Shown: positions 25,411 to 35,061, numbered from the stretch's first letter. The stretch: 64,000 nucleotides of DNA from Citreicoccus inhibens (GCF_019039035.1 NZ_JAHNZT010000019.1:1-64000), one strand, 5' to 3'. Program-made: numbers and translations. The notes: generated from the sequence alone by a model not told the origin.

Positions 25411-25941
25411 ATGATGACCGTGCAAGAGCTGCGAGCCTTGAGTCGCCAGTTGACGGAGGTCTTCTTCTGCCGACAGGTCGGGCCGTTCGTGCTGGTGCAG
25501 AAGCCGCCGAGCCCCGTGATGGCCCAGCTCGCGCTGCGGATGGGCGCGGCGCAGACGACAATGGCCAAAGACATCCCGAGCCTGGAGCGGCAGCAGGTGG
25601 CCCTCTGGCTGCACTTCGACTCGCTGCGAGTGGTGACGCTGCCCCCAGTGCGCGGACAGGACGTGCTGTCGGTGGGCCGACTGCCGGACTGCGACCTCGT
25701 GGTGGACGACCCCTCGGTCTCCAAGCGCCATGCACAGCTCTGCTGGTTCGGACCGACGGTGGGCTGCACCGTCGTGGACCTCAAGTCGAGCAACGGCACG
25801 TTCGTGAACGCCAAGGAGGTCCCCCCGGGCGGAGAGGTCCATGTCCGCGACGGAGACCTCCTGGGCTTCGGTGACGCGACGTTCGCGTTCCTTCGCGCAC
25901 CTACTTTCTATGCGCGCATGCAACAGCGCGCGACGCCGTGA
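25411..25941 (+). CDS. FHA-domain protein
   Basis: The 176-residue protein has a C-terminal forkhead-associated domain (about 85-165) with the diagnostic SVGRLPDCDLVVDDPSVSKRHAQL and DLKSSNGTFVN segments. FHA domains bind phosphothreonine and usually read out Ser/Thr kinase signalling, which is plentiful in myxobacteria. The first 80 residues are helical with no recognised domain. The start is ATG 25411 (a second ATG follows at once). Confidence 0.9.
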   Translation: MMTVQELRALSRQLTEVFFCRQVGPFVLVQKPPSPVMAQLALRMGAAQTTMAKDIPSLERQQVALWLHFDSLRVVTLPPVRGQDVLSVGRLPDCDLVVDDPSVSKRHAQLCWFGPTVGCTVVDLKSSNGTFVNAKEVPPGGEVHVRDGDLLGFGDATFAFLRAPTFYARMQQRATP

Positions 25942-25948
25942 GTGTGCC

Positions 25949-28900
25949 TCAGTCGACCTGCGGCTCCAGGTGGAGCGAAGCGTCTGGCGGCCGTTGAGGC
26001 CACGCTTCGAAGTCCGCTCGGAACTCCGCCAGAGTCCGCGCGAGCGCACTGTCCCTTCGCGCGAAGCTCGCGGCCAGTCCTTCGGGCGCGCGCGACGACA
26101 GACCGAGGACAAAGCCCTCGGTCGCGGAGTCCTCGAATGGGCGCACGAAGAGGGAGCGCTCCGACTCCAAGCCATACACCAGCGCCGTCATGTGGCCCCG
26201 CACCCAGCCCAAGGCGCGCTCGCGCGATTCGGCGGTGGCGGCCTCCACACGAACCGCGAGCCGCGTCCGTGGCTCGCGACGGGGCATCGCGGGCTCGAAG
26301 AGCGTGCGCCATGCCTCCACCGTGCCTGCGTCTCGCGCTCGCGCGACCAGGACCTGGGCGCGCTCCAACTCGTCTCGTAGCGTCTGCGCCGTCGAGCGGG
26401 AGACGTTCCGCGCGGTGTTGCGCGGCGGCAGCGCGGGCGCGATGACAGGCAGGATGTCTCGACGGCCCTCGGCCCGGTAGCGAGAGGTCGACTCGGTGAG
26501 CGTCACGGGCCTGGGCCAGGGCCAACGCGCGAAGGTCTCGAACAAGTACGCGAGCACCTCCGCCGTGGAGCCGGTTCCCGCCCCCGGTGCATGAACACAC
26601 GCCCACGCCGCCAGGATGGCCCAGGACATCCCCCCGAGATACCCCAGCGCATGCGAGTACAGCCCACGCGCCCGTGCCCACACCTTCACCCCTCGCAGCA
26701 CTTCTCGGAAGCGCTCCAAGCCTGCGCCATCCACCGCGACCCGGTCGAGCAAGGCGCGCGTGTCCGCCCAGCCATTCACCGCACGAAAGCCCGCGGGGTC
26801 CATCGCCGCGCCGTGTCGCGCCAGGAGCACTTCTGGAGGACAGGGCGCCACGCCCTCGGGGCGGCGGGCGTACGCGAGGTCGAAGCTCACGCCCTGGAGG
26901 CGCAGCTTGAAGAGCGGAATGGCCGCATCTGAGACATCGCGCGCCCGCGCCTCGGGCTCGTGACTTGTGAGCCAGGCGTTGAGCCCGTGGGCGAAGTCCT
27001 CGCGTGACAGGTCTCCCGGGCCAATGGCCACCGCATCCACATCGCTCCCCCCGTCATCCGTTCCCAGGAGGAAGGAGCCATAGGGCAACATCTCCGCGCC
27101 AAGGGACACGCAGGCTGAAGCCAGCCGGCGCACCGCGGCCTCTCGGATGGCCCGCGCCTCCCCGGAGACCGGCGCACGCACGAGGTCCAATGCGGACCGC
27201 AGCGCCTCGCCATCGGGCCTTCCCCCCGGCCCCGGATTGCCCAGCGGGACACGGCGCACGACCTCGAACGGCGCGTCTCCCACTCGGCGGATGATGCACA
27301 CCTCCGTCACTTCGAACGAGAGCGGGCGCCAGTGTCGGAACCATTGCGCGATGGCCTGCGCCACGTCCTCACGCTTCTGCAACTGGCCGACGCTCAAGTG
27401 CGGCGTGAAGCCTGTGTGCCCCGGAGACGTGGACTCCTGGCGCGCGGGCATCACCGCCTGGAGCGCGGCGTGGAGTTCGTGGAGCGCACCGCGCGGGCTG
27501 TCCTCAGGACGAAGCCAGACGGTCCGCGAAGCACGATGGTCGAAGTGCCCGGCGTCGGCGAGCGTCACCTCGAATGGCTGGAGGGATTGGAGCGCCGCGC
27601 GCAGCCGCGCTTCCGCCGCGTCGAAGTGCTGCTCCTCCACGAACGGATACAGCAGCGTCACGTGCGGCATCCACCGCTCGAACTTCGCGTCGTGCTTCGC
27701 GCGCAGCGCCTGGATGGGCGGCCAGACTCGCGCGGGAGGGATCAACACCACCGCGGTGTGATGCGTGAGCGACGCGGTCGCGAGTGGCTCCTCGGGCGCG
27801 CCAGATGGCAGCTCCTCGACCGGGCCTCGGCGCACCTCGCACCTCACGCCGAAGTGATCCGAGATGAACAGCGGCTCCCCTCCGGGCGATGGAAGCCCAG
27901 GCAGCGGCGATTCCGCAAAGAGTGTCACCGCATCGGGCGACCAGCGCCCCGCGAGGTCTCGCACCAGCACCCGGTCCAACCGCTGCCGTCGTCCCGAGCG
28001 CGTGGTCAGCGCCGCGAGCGCGTTGCGTGCCGGGTCATACGTCTCCCCTGACGCTCCGGGGCGCAGTGCGAACCACGCATCCACGAAGCCCGCACGCGCC
28101 AAGGCCGCCGTCTCGGGCGCATCCTCGGGGACGTTCAAGTCCCCTGCGAGGAACAGCGGAGCGTCTCCCAAGGACTGCGCCCACGACAACAAGGTCTGCA
28201 GTTGGCGCCCCCGAAGCCCCGGCCCCTCCGCGCTCCGAGAGCTGGTCAGGTGCGTGGTCACCACCCAGGGCGCGTCCTCCGCGAGCGCGAGCCGCCCCAC
28301 GAGCAACCGCTTGTCACGACTGAAGACGTGGTGCGCGAGCGTGGCGAAGGGGATGCGCGACAACAGCACCTGCCCCGAAGAGTTCACCGTCGCGGAGCCC
28401 GGTGCATCCGAACTCCAGTACCGCTCACGAACCCAAGGCTCCGCGAGCAGCGCCGCCAGGAATGCCGCCGTGACTTCCTGCAAGGCCAGCACGTCCGCGT
28501 CACAGTCACGGAGCGCCGTGAGCGCGGCGGGGATCCGCCGCTCCGTGGCGAGCCATTCCGCGTCGTACACGTCGAACAAGACGTTGAAGGTCACCAACGA
28601 TAACCGCGCACGAGAGGTCGGCGTGGCGGGGAGAAGTCCGGTCGGAGACACCGCCAGCCAGGTGCCCGACCTCACATCGAAGCGATGGGCGAAGAGCGGA
28701 GAGAACCCCGCGGAGAGGTCCGAGCCCTCAGCAGGAGGATCCAGCGCCCGAGGCGCCTCCTGATGCGGGATGAGGGAATCCAGGAGGTCGAGCCGCTCGC
28801 GGCGATCCCACACCACCCGGCGCCCATGCTTGAAAAGCCAGACACGGTGCCAGGGAATCTCCCCATCGGGAACGAAGGCACCGAAGGGCATCTCCTCCAG

Positions 28901-29011
28901 CACGTCACCGTGAGCGTCATAGCCAATGACGAACTCACGCGCGTCGAGCCGAGGGTCCCATCGGATGCGGTGATAGACCTCGCGGCTGGTAGGAAAACGT
29001 GTCTGGGACAT
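25949..29011 (-). CDS. four-module RNA end-processing protein: MJ1316 + EEP nuclease + 2H/LigT + eukaryotic-type poly(A) polymerase
   Basis: 1020 residues. (1) About 8-80 is an MJ1316 (DUF504) domain, SREVYHRIRWDPRLD and HRVWLFKHGRRVVWDR, a proposed recogniser of RNA ends with cyclic phosphates. (2) About 136-392 is an endonuclease/exonuclease/phosphatase domain with Asn143, Glu179, His254, Asp291/Asn293 and Asp385-His386. (3) About 413-590 is a 2H phosphoesterase of the LigT/2',3'-cyclic phosphodiesterase type, with HVT (450-452) and HLS (538-540). (4) About 605-1010 is a poly(A) polymerase: YGSFLLG, the GSDVD site (Asp657, Asp659) and a third Asp711. Its central PVIAPALPPRNTARNVSRST matches the eukaryotic PAP motif (ITPAYP..N..YNVS.ST), and a C-terminal RNA-binding-like segment follows. 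All active-site residues are present. The sequence supports recognition, trimming, end-healing and tailing of RNA; the biological role is inferred. Divergent from the patatin gene. Confidence 0.9.
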   Translation of the reverse strand: MSQTRFPTSREVYHRIRWDPRLDAREFVIGYDAHGDVLEEMPFGAFVPDGEIPWHRVWLFKHGRRVVWDRRERLDLLDSLIPHQEAPRALDPPAEGSDLSAGFSPLFAHRFDVRSGTWLAVSPTGLLPATPTSRARLSLVTFNVLFDVYDAEWLATERRIPAALTALRDCDADVLALQEVTAAFLAALLAEPWVRERYWSSDAPGSATVNSSGQVLLSRIPFATLAHHVFSRDKRLLVGRLALAEDAPWVVTTHLTSSRSAEGPGLRGRQLQTLLSWAQSLGDAPLFLAGDLNVPEDAPETAALARAGFVDAWFALRPGASGETYDPARNALAALTTRSGRRQRLDRVLVRDLAGRWSPDAVTLFAESPLPGLPSPGGEPLFISDHFGVRCEVRRGPVEELPSGAPEEPLATASLTHHTAVVLIPPARVWPPIQALRAKHDAKFERWMPHVTLLYPFVEEQHFDAAEARLRAALQSLQPFEVTLADAGHFDHRASRTVWLRPEDSPRGALHELHAALQAVMPARQESTSPGHTGFTPHLSVGQLQKREDVAQAIAQWFRHWRPLSFEVTEVCIIRRVGDAPFEVVRRVPLGNPGPGGRPDGEALRSALDLVRAPVSGEARAIREAAVRRLASACVSLGAEMLPYGSFLLGTDDGGSDVDAVAIGPGDLSREDFAHGLNAWLTSHEPEARARDVSDAAIPLFKLRLQGVSFDLAYARRPEGVAPCPPEVLLARHGAAMDPAGFRAVNGWADTRALLDRVAVDGAGLERFREVLRGVKVWARARGLYSHALGYLGGMSWAILAAWACVHAPGAGTGSTAEVLAYLFETFARWPWPRPVTLTESTSRYRAEGRRDILPVIAPALPPRNTARNVSRSTAQTLRDELERAQVLVARARDAGTVEAWRTLFEPAMPRREPRTRLAVRVEAATAESRERALGWVRGHMTALVYGLESERSLFVRPFEDSATEGFVLGLSSRAPEGLAASFARRDSALARTLAEFRADFEAWPQRPPDASLHLEPQVD

Positions 29012-29193
29012 GGCTCATCACCCGCGTGGAAGGGAATGCGCGGGCGGGCCCGAGCGCACGATACGCCGAGTCCCAACCGGGGGCCTCAGCGCGCGGCCCG
29101 GACGTGACCGCGATAACAGAGCTGACAGCCCTCGGGCGCCTTGCTGGGAGTGACTATAGTGCGGGCTTTCAATCTGCCCTCCGGAGCCCTGAC

Positions 29194-30792
29194 ATGACTG
29201 ACACTCCGACCGAGCCCCAGGGACACGGTCCACTCGGTCCCCTCGCGCTGTCGTTGTCGGGCGGGGGCTATCGCGCGGCGACCTACCACCTGGGAACGCT
29301 TCGCTTCCTCCACCGCGTGGGATTGCTGGGGGACGTGGTGGGATTGTCCACCGTGTCGGGCGGAACCCTCACGGGGCTCGCCTGGGTGTCGAGTCAACTC
29401 GATGGCAAGTCCTTCCCGGAGTTCTCCGAGAAGTATGGGGCCTACCTCAAGCGGACGAATGTCATTGGCGAGGCGCTCGCCCAGCTCACCCTCCAGCGCG
29501 AGGCGACGAGTCATGACTGGGCCAGCCTCATCCGCTCGGCCGCCACCGTCTACGCGCGCGACGACTTGTTCGGAGACCGCCGCCTGGGCGAGGTCATGGA
29601 CGCGCGCGGACTCAGCCTGAACGAGGCCATCTTCAACTCGACCGAGTTCTCCTCGGGGCTCGACTTCCGATTCCGCCGCAGCGCCAACACGAACATCGTC
29701 CACGGCAACAACCGCTTCCCCATGCCGTTGGCCGTGGCTCGGCAGGTCCGACTCGCGGACATCGCCGCCGCGTCGTCCTGCTTCCCGGGTGGCTTCGAGC
29801 CCTTTGTCTTCCCGGATCAGTTCCATTGGCCCACCGCGCTCCCACTCGATGAAGCGCGCAAGCAATTGGGCGAGCGTTTCGCCAAGGGCCTGCCGCTGAT
29901 GGACGGGGGCATCTATGACAATCAGGGCATCGACAGCCTGCTCCTGGCCTTCGAGTCCTCGTCCCACGTCAAGCTGCTCATCTCCGACGTCAGCGTGGAG
30001 AACGGGCCCATCTACTCCGTCCCTCCCAACCCGACGAGCCGCGGCTGGGTGACGCTCCGTGCCGCGTCGTGGATGGGCTGGGCGTTGTTCATCCTCAGCA
30101 TCGTCTCCGCGCTCATCCTCGCGGTCAGCGGTATCTCCGCGGCAAGAGCCCCAGGATGGACGCTGCGCGACGCCTTCCTCTACCTCATCCCCGGCCTGCT
30201 GACCGCCTCGGTCGCGACGGCGCTCGGGTGGATCCGCCGTCGCCTCTTGGACGTGTTCACGCTCGTCCGGGAGCACGTGGACGTGAACGCATGGCCTCCG
30301 TTCCGAGAGTTGACGGTGCTCGAGTTCGCGCAGATGGCGGTGCTGCGAGTGTCGTCGATGGTGGCCCTCACCTCGGGCGTCTTCATGAAGCGCGTGCGCG
30401 GGCTCATCTTCGACCGCGTGTACAAGGACCCCGACTACCAGGGGCGGCGGATGTCCAACCTCATCGCCGACCTCACCCGGAATCGGCCCGAGCTATTCTC
30501 GGCGCACCCGTGGATGCGCCCCCAGGAGCACCTGGTCACGCTTGCGCAGCAGGCCTGCGCCATGCCCACCACGCTGTGGTTCACCCAAGCGTCCCAGTTC
30601 GACATGTTGGTCACCGCGGGCGAGGCCACCACCTGCTTCACCTTGCTGCGCCACCTGCTCGCGGACCACGCGGACGCGTGCGAGAAGCCGGGCACCGCCC
30701 TGCACGACCTCTACACGCGCCTGCGGGCGCAGTGGACCACCTTCAACCAGGCCCCGAGCCCCGTCCCCGAGCAGCCCCGCGTCGCGGCCTGA
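29194..30792 (+). CDS. patatin-like phospholipase with C-terminal membrane segments
   Basis: The 532-residue protein starts at ATG 29194. A patatin domain occupies about 12-265, with the oxyanion GGGYRA (23-28), the nucleophile in STVSGGT (Ser55) and the catalytic Asp of LMDGGIYDNQG (Asp237). Two hydrophobic helices at about 290-312 and 325-345 would anchor it in a membrane. A further ~180-residue C-terminal region has no recognised domain. It should hydrolyse acyl lipids. TATAGT at 29155-29160 may be its -10 element, although no good -35 is seen. It is convergent with the DedA gene. Confidence 0.87.
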   Translation: MTDTPTEPQGHGPLGPLALSLSGGGYRAATYHLGTLRFLHRVGLLGDVVGLSTVSGGTLTGLAWVSSQLDGKSFPEFSEKYGAYLKRTNVIGEALAQLTLQREATSHDWASLIRSAATVYARDDLFGDRRLGEVMDARGLSLNEAIFNSTEFSSGLDFRFRRSANTNIVHGNNRFPMPLAVARQVRLADIAAASSCFPGGFEPFVFPDQFHWPTALPLDEARKQLGERFAKGLPLMDGGIYDNQGIDSLLLAFESSSHVKLLISDVSVENGPIYSVPPNPTSRGWVTLRAASWMGWALFILSIVSALILAVSGISAARAPGWTLRDAFLYLIPGLLTASVATALGWIRRRLLDVFTLVREHVDVNAWPPFRELTVLEFAQMAVLRVSSMVALTSGVFMKRVRGLIFDRVYKDPDYQGRRMSNLIADLTRNRPELFSAHPWMRPQEHLVTLAQQACAMPTTLWFTQASQFDMLVTAGEATTCFTLLRHLLADHADACEKPGTALHDLYTRLRAQWTTFNQAPSPVPEQPRVAA

Positions 30793-30810
30793 AGCCAGAC
30801 ACATTCCAGC

Positions 30811-31419
30811 TCACGGCGGCGCGGGCACGCCCAACCCTCCGCGCCGGCGCCACCATCGCGCCACGAGCCATCCCGCCCCGAGCACCAGCACGCCTCCCAG
30901 CACCCAATGCAGTCCTCCGCGCAAGTCCGCGAGGATTCGCGCGCCAAAGCGATAGCCCAGCCACGTCACGACGCCCGCGGAGAAGACGGCGCCAATGCCA
31001 TCCGCGAGGAGGAAGCGGCGATAGGGGATGGCACTCGCGCCCGAGAGCAGGAAGGACGGCGCGCGGAATCCTGGGAGGAAACGGGCCAGCAGCACCGCCC
31101 CGGCGCCCAAGCGCGAGAAGCGCTGCTGCACGGTGTGCACGCGTCGCGGGGTGAGCACCCGCCGCAGCTTGGGATGCTGGAGCACTCGCGGGCCCAGCGT
31201 GCGGCCCAGATGAAAGAGCAGGCTGTCTCCCACGAGGATGCCCAGCCAGGCCACCGCCATCATGAGCACGGGGTTCGCGCCGCTGCGCGCCGCGATGACA
31301 CCACCACTGATGACCACGAGCTCTTCGCTGAGGGGCGCGCCCACGCCACACAGCACCAGCAGCAGGAACACCGCCGGGTACGAGAACGCCGCGATCCACG
31401 TCACCACCTGCTCGTCCAC
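30811..31419 (-). CDS. DedA-family membrane protein
   Basis: The 202-residue integral membrane protein has the DedA/SNARE-associated pattern: a first segment PAVFLLLVLCGVGAPLSEELVVISGG, then FSRLGAGAVLLARFLPGFRAPSFLLSGASAIPYRRF with the conserved RF.PG.R, and two more helices. DedA proteins support envelope homeostasis, and some are lipid flippases or transporters. GTG 31419 is preferred because GGGGAGG precedes it by 4 bases. An ATG at 31455 would add 12 residues without a ribosome-binding site. Confidence 0.9.
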   Translation of the reverse strand: MDEQVVTWIAAFSYPAVFLLLVLCGVGAPLSEELVVISGGVIAARSGANPVLMMAVAWLGILVGDSLLFHLGRTLGPRVLQHPKLRRVLTPRRVHTVQQRFSRLGAGAVLLARFLPGFRAPSFLLSGASAIPYRRFLLADGIGAVFSAGVVTWLGYRFGARILADLRGGLHWVLGGVLVLGAGWLVARWWRRRGGLGVPAPP

Positions 31420-31511
31420 GGCGCCTCCCCGCTCCTCAAGAGCGAGGGTGGCCATGCGCCGAGGGCAGGAGAAGGACGCGCCCGCCTGGTCGCCTCGCCC
31501 CTGAGCGCGAC

Positions 31512-34049
31512 TCAGGACGACGCGGGCAACAACTGGCGGACGAGTTCGAGGAGCTTGCCGCGCTCCACCTCCCGCTTCACCAGGTAGCCATCCGCACCAG
31601 CCTCCAGGCCGGCCGCCCGGTCCTCCGGGCTGTCCAGGGACGTCACGAGGATGATGGGCGTGCGCCGCAGCATCGCGTGCGATTTGATCCGCCGCGTCAG
31701 CCCCACGCCATCGAGGCGCGGCATCTGCCAGTCGCTCACCACCAACTGACAAGGCGAGCGCTCCAACACACCCCACGCCTCCTCGCCGTCCGCCGCCGTC
31801 ACCACCGGATAGCCGGCGATCTCCAGCAGCGACTTCATCGCGAAGCGCGTGGTCAGCGAGTCGTCGCAGACGAGGATGCGCGGACGCCGCGCCTCGGGCC
31901 CCGCGCCGCGCGTCTCCGGCTTCGCGGCCCGCAGCAACTCCGGCGCGTTGAGCACGGGCACCACGCGCCCGTCGTCCAACACCGCCGCGCCCGCCAGGTG
32001 GGCCACGCCCTGCACGTGGCGCCCCAGCGAGCGCACCACGATTTCCTGCTGGCCCACCACCTCGTCGATGGCGAAGAGGACGCGCTCGTCGCCCAGCACG
32101 AGCAGCACGGCCGTCTGCAGCTTCCCGGACTCCAGCATCAACGGCAGTCGCGGCAGGCCGATGGCCTCGCCCAGCGACAGGAACGTGAGCTGATCGCCAT
32201 CCATGCGCGCGACGACCCGGCCCGCCACGGTCCCCACGTCCTCGGGCTTCAGCCGCAGCACGCGCTTCACGGTGTCGGACGGGATGGCCGTCACGGTCGT
32301 CCCCGTGCGCACGAGCAGGCCCAGCGCCGCGGCGAGCGTGAGCGGGAGATCCACCGTGAACCGCGTGCCCTCACCCGGGACGAAGTCCACGTTCACCGCG
32401 CCCTGGAGGCGCTGCGCGGTGGACTGCACCACGTCCAACCCCACCCCGCGCCCCGACGTGGCCGTCACCTCGTCGCGCGTGGAGAACCCAGGCTGGAACA
32501 CCAGCCGCGCCGCCTGCGCATCCGTCAGCTTCGTGGCGGCGTCCTGGGTCATCAGGCCGCGGCGCACCGCCGTCGCCCGGACGCGCGCGGGATCGAGCCC
32601 CGAGCCATCGTCCTCGACCACCACCCCGATGCGCGTGCCCCGGGGCTCCACCCGCACCGAGAGCCGCCCCTCCGCGGGCTTGCCCGCCGCGCGTCGGACC
32701 TCCGCAGTCTCCAGCCCATGGTCGATGGCGTTGCGCACCAGGTGCAGCAGCGGATCCTTCAGCGCGTCCAGGATGCGGCGGTCCAACCGGACATCGCCGC
32801 CGAACAGGTCCAGGTTGACGTCCTTGCCCAGGCGCGACGCGGTCTCCCGCACCGTGCGCCGCAGCGGCTCCAGGACCTGGGACGCCGGCACCATGCGCAG
32901 GTCACGCAGGTCGTCGCGTACCACCTGGGCCACCAGCGCGAGCTGCTCACCGTCGCGGTGCGCCTCCTTGGCCTGCTCCAGCAGTCGCTTCTGGAGCGTG
33001 CGCATCAGCGCCACGCCCGCGCGCAGCGGCTCCAGCGCGCTCCCGCCTCCAGACAGCGCGAGCTGGGACGCGGAGCGCTCCAGGTGCAGCAGCACCTCGT
33101 GCGCCTGGTCCGTCATGGCGCGATAGCCCTCCATGCGCCGTCCCTGCTGCGCCCGCCCCGCCACCAGGTGCTCTACCTGAAGCGCCAGCGAGTCCAACGT
33201 CTTCACCGACACGCGCACGGTGCGGTCCGCGGCGCCGCCCTTGGAGTCCACCGGCGCCACCTTGGACGCGGTGGACGCGGGCTTCTCACTCGACACGCGC
33301 GGCGCGGGAGCCACCAGCGGACGGCCCGCGGGGTGCTCCTTCACGACCTCGACCGCCTCCAGCGCGGCGCGCAGATCCACGAGCGCGCCCGCCACCTCGG
33401 ACGCGGCCACGCCCGCGGCGTCACCGCCGGCCTCCATCCGCATGAAGCCCAGCGCGGTGGACTCCGCGAGCGACACCACCCGCTCGGCGCCCGCCACCAC
33501 CGCGGCGGCCTTCAGCGCCTGCGCGCGCTCCACGGCGGTGCGCACGGCGCCAGCCCGGTCCGGCACCGCGGGGGCCACCAACCGGCCCAGCGACGCCTCC
33601 AGCGCCTCCAGCACGCGCAGCCCGTTCGCCCCCAGCCCGTCCTCGTCCACGCGGGGCTTCGGCGCCTGCCGGCCCAACGACGCCAGGAGCGCCGTCACCC
33701 CGTCCACCGCCGGCGTCTCACCCGCGTCGCCACGCCCGAGCGCGGTCTCGATGGCGCTCAGGCCCCGGAGCATCGCCTCCACCATCCCGCGCGCCAGCGT
33801 CTCGTCGGGCTTGAGGCCCGCGAGTCCATCCTCGATGGCGTGGATGATCTGCTCGATGTCCTCCAGCCCCAGGCTCGCCGCCGAGCCCTTCAAGCTGTGC
33901 ACGGTCCGCTTGAGCGAGGGCAACAGCTCCGGCTCGCGGTCGGACGCCGACTGCTCCAGCCCCAGCACTTTCGAACCGATGGCCTGGATCTGCTCACGCG
34001 TCTCCGCGGAGAACACCGGCCAGATGCTGCGCAGCAACTGCGGATCCAT
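31512..34049 (-). CDS. cheA: hybrid chemotaxis histidine kinase CheA with C-terminal receiver
   Basis: 845 residues from ATG 34049. An Hpt domain at the N terminus has the phospho-acceptor His51 in TVHSLKGSAASLG. A long Ala-rich linker with a second helical bundle follows. The dimerisation segment comes next, then the HATPase domain with HLVRNAIDHGLE, VEDDGSGLDPARV and SGRGVGLDVV. Finally there are a CheW-like P5 domain and a receiver with acceptor Asp773 (VVSDWQMPRLDG). The CheA-receiver fusion is the FrzE-type design. The protein controls an unknown output from the adjacent MCP. It is the last gene of the minus-strand chemosensory operon. Confidence 0.94.
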   Translation of the reverse strand: MDPQLLRSIWPVFSAETREQIQAIGSKVLGLEQSASDREPELLPSLKRTVHSLKGSAASLGLEDIEQIIHAIEDGLAGLKPDETLARGMVEAMLRGLSAIETALGRGDAGETPAVDGVTALLASLGRQAPKPRVDEDGLGANGLRVLEALEASLGRLVAPAVPDRAGAVRTAVERAQALKAAAVVAGAERVVSLAESTALGFMRMEAGGDAAGVAASEVAGALVDLRAALEAVEVVKEHPAGRPLVAPAPRVSSEKPASTASKVAPVDSKGGAADRTVRVSVKTLDSLALQVEHLVAGRAQQGRRMEGYRAMTDQAHEVLLHLERSASQLALSGGGSALEPLRAGVALMRTLQKRLLEQAKEAHRDGEQLALVAQVVRDDLRDLRMVPASQVLEPLRRTVRETASRLGKDVNLDLFGGDVRLDRRILDALKDPLLHLVRNAIDHGLETAEVRRAAGKPAEGRLSVRVEPRGTRIGVVVEDDGSGLDPARVRATAVRRGLMTQDAATKLTDAQAARLVFQPGFSTRDEVTATSGRGVGLDVVQSTAQRLQGAVNVDFVPGEGTRFTVDLPLTLAAALGLLVRTGTTVTAIPSDTVKRVLRLKPEDVGTVAGRVVARMDGDQLTFLSLGEAIGLPRLPLMLESGKLQTAVLLVLGDERVLFAIDEVVGQQEIVVRSLGRHVQGVAHLAGAAVLDDGRVVPVLNAPELLRAAKPETRGAGPEARRPRILVCDDSLTTRFAMKSLLEIAGYPVVTAADGEEAWGVLERSPCQLVVSDWQMPRLDGVGLTRRIKSHAMLRRTPIILVTSLDSPEDRAAGLEAGADGYLVKREVERGKLLELVRQLLPASS

Positions 34050-34063
34050 TGCGCCCCGCCCCT

Positions 34064-34642
34064 CTAGCCCGGCCTCGCCGCAGCGGGGTTGCCCAGCTGC
34101 TCGAGGTCCAGCACCGTGAGTCGATCCGGCGTGAGAAACAGGAAGGGCCCGGGCGGAGGCTGGGACAGCTCGGAGCGAGGCAGCTCGCGCCGGCCGTCCA
34201 CCAACTCCGCCGCCAGCCCGAAGGCCTCCTCGCCCACCTCCACCACCACGACCTTGCCGAGGTCGGACATGCCGCCGCCCTCCAACCCCAGCAACTGCCG
34301 CAGGTCCAGCACCGGCACCACGCGCGAGCGGCTCACCAGCGCGCCCAGCACATGGCGTGGCGCCCCCGGCAACGAGCACAGGCCGCGCGCCTCCAGCACG
34401 TGGTCCACGTGCTCGATGCCCACCGCGTAGCGCTCTCCGCCCACGAGGAAGGCCAGCACGGTGATGACCTCCTGCCGGACCTCATGCCGCGAGGCCGCCA
34501 GCACCCGCGCGCGCGAGTTGAGCACCTCGCGCCGCCGCTGCGGGCTGATGGCCTGCGTGCCCTCCAGCAGGGCCTGCGCCTCGTCGAGCTGCGCGCGCAG
34601 CGCGGCGTAATCAATCTCCAGTTCGGAGTCTTCGATGGGCAT
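34064..34642 (-). CDS. cheW: CheW-like coupling protein
   Basis: The 192-residue protein has an N-terminal helical tail of about 60 residues, then a CheW beta-barrel domain (VLAFLVGGERYAVGIEHVDHVLEARGLCSLPGAPRHVLGALVSRSRVVPVLDLRQLLGL). CheW couples receptors to CheA. The tail is longer than in standard CheW. It lies 14 bases upstream of cheA and 5 bases downstream of the receiver gene. Confidence 0.92.
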   Translation of the reverse strand: MPIEDSELEIDYAALRAQLDEAQALLEGTQAISPQRRREVLNSRARVLAASRHEVRQEVITVLAFLVGGERYAVGIEHVDHVLEARGLCSLPGAPRHVLGALVSRSRVVPVLDLRQLLGLEGGGMSDLGKVVVVEVGEEAFGLAAELVDGRRELPRSELSQPPPGPFLFLTPDRLTVLDLEQLGNPAAARPG

Positions 34643-34647
34643 CGGGC

Positions 34648-35061
34648 TCAGTACTTCGTGACCGGCAGTTTCAGGATGTCCCGCACCTTCGAGCGCAGAT
34701 CATCCACCGACACCGGCTTGTTCAGGAAGGCGCTGGCCCCCACGAGCTTCCCCTTCTGCCGGCTCGCGTCGTCCTTGAGCGACGTGAGCAGCATGAGGGG
34801 TGTGTCATGCAGGCTGGTATCCGCGCGCACCGCGGCGCACAGCGCGAACCCATCCATCTCCGGCATCTGCACGTCGGAGATGATGAGGTCCGGCCGCAGC
34901 TCGCGGGCGCGCTTGAGGCCCACCGCACCGTTGGGGGCGTCGAAGAAATCCAACCCCCAGCCCATCAGGTACACCTGGAGCAAGTTGGTGATGGTCTTCG
35001 TGTCCTCGACGATGAGAACCCGAGGCGACTTCTTTGCCGTGCCAATGACGTTGCCGTTCAT
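34648..35061 (-). CDS. stand-alone response regulator receiver (CheY-like)
   Basis: The 137-residue single receiver domain has the acidic pocket IVEDT (Glu19, Asp20), the phospho-acceptor Asp63 in [12 protein letters not shown], a conserved Thr/Ser at 93-94 (LLTSLK) and Lys115 (FLNKPV). It is the likely diffusible output or a phosphate sink of the adjacent hybrid CheA. ATG 35061 overlaps the MCP stop by 4 bases. Confidence 0.93.
   Translation of the reverse strand: MNGNVIGTAKKSPRVLIVEDTKTITNLLQVYLMGWGLDFFDAPNGAVGLKRARELRPDLIISDVQMPEMDGFALCAAVRADTSLHDTPLMLLTSLKDDASRQKGKLVGASAFLNKPVSVDDLRSKVRDILKLPVTKY

Noticed and set aside
31677..34067. A ~796-codon plus-strand frame opposite cheA
   Set aside because: The composition (His, Arg, Gln, Gly runs) is that of a mirror frame, and the cheA frame has full domain support.
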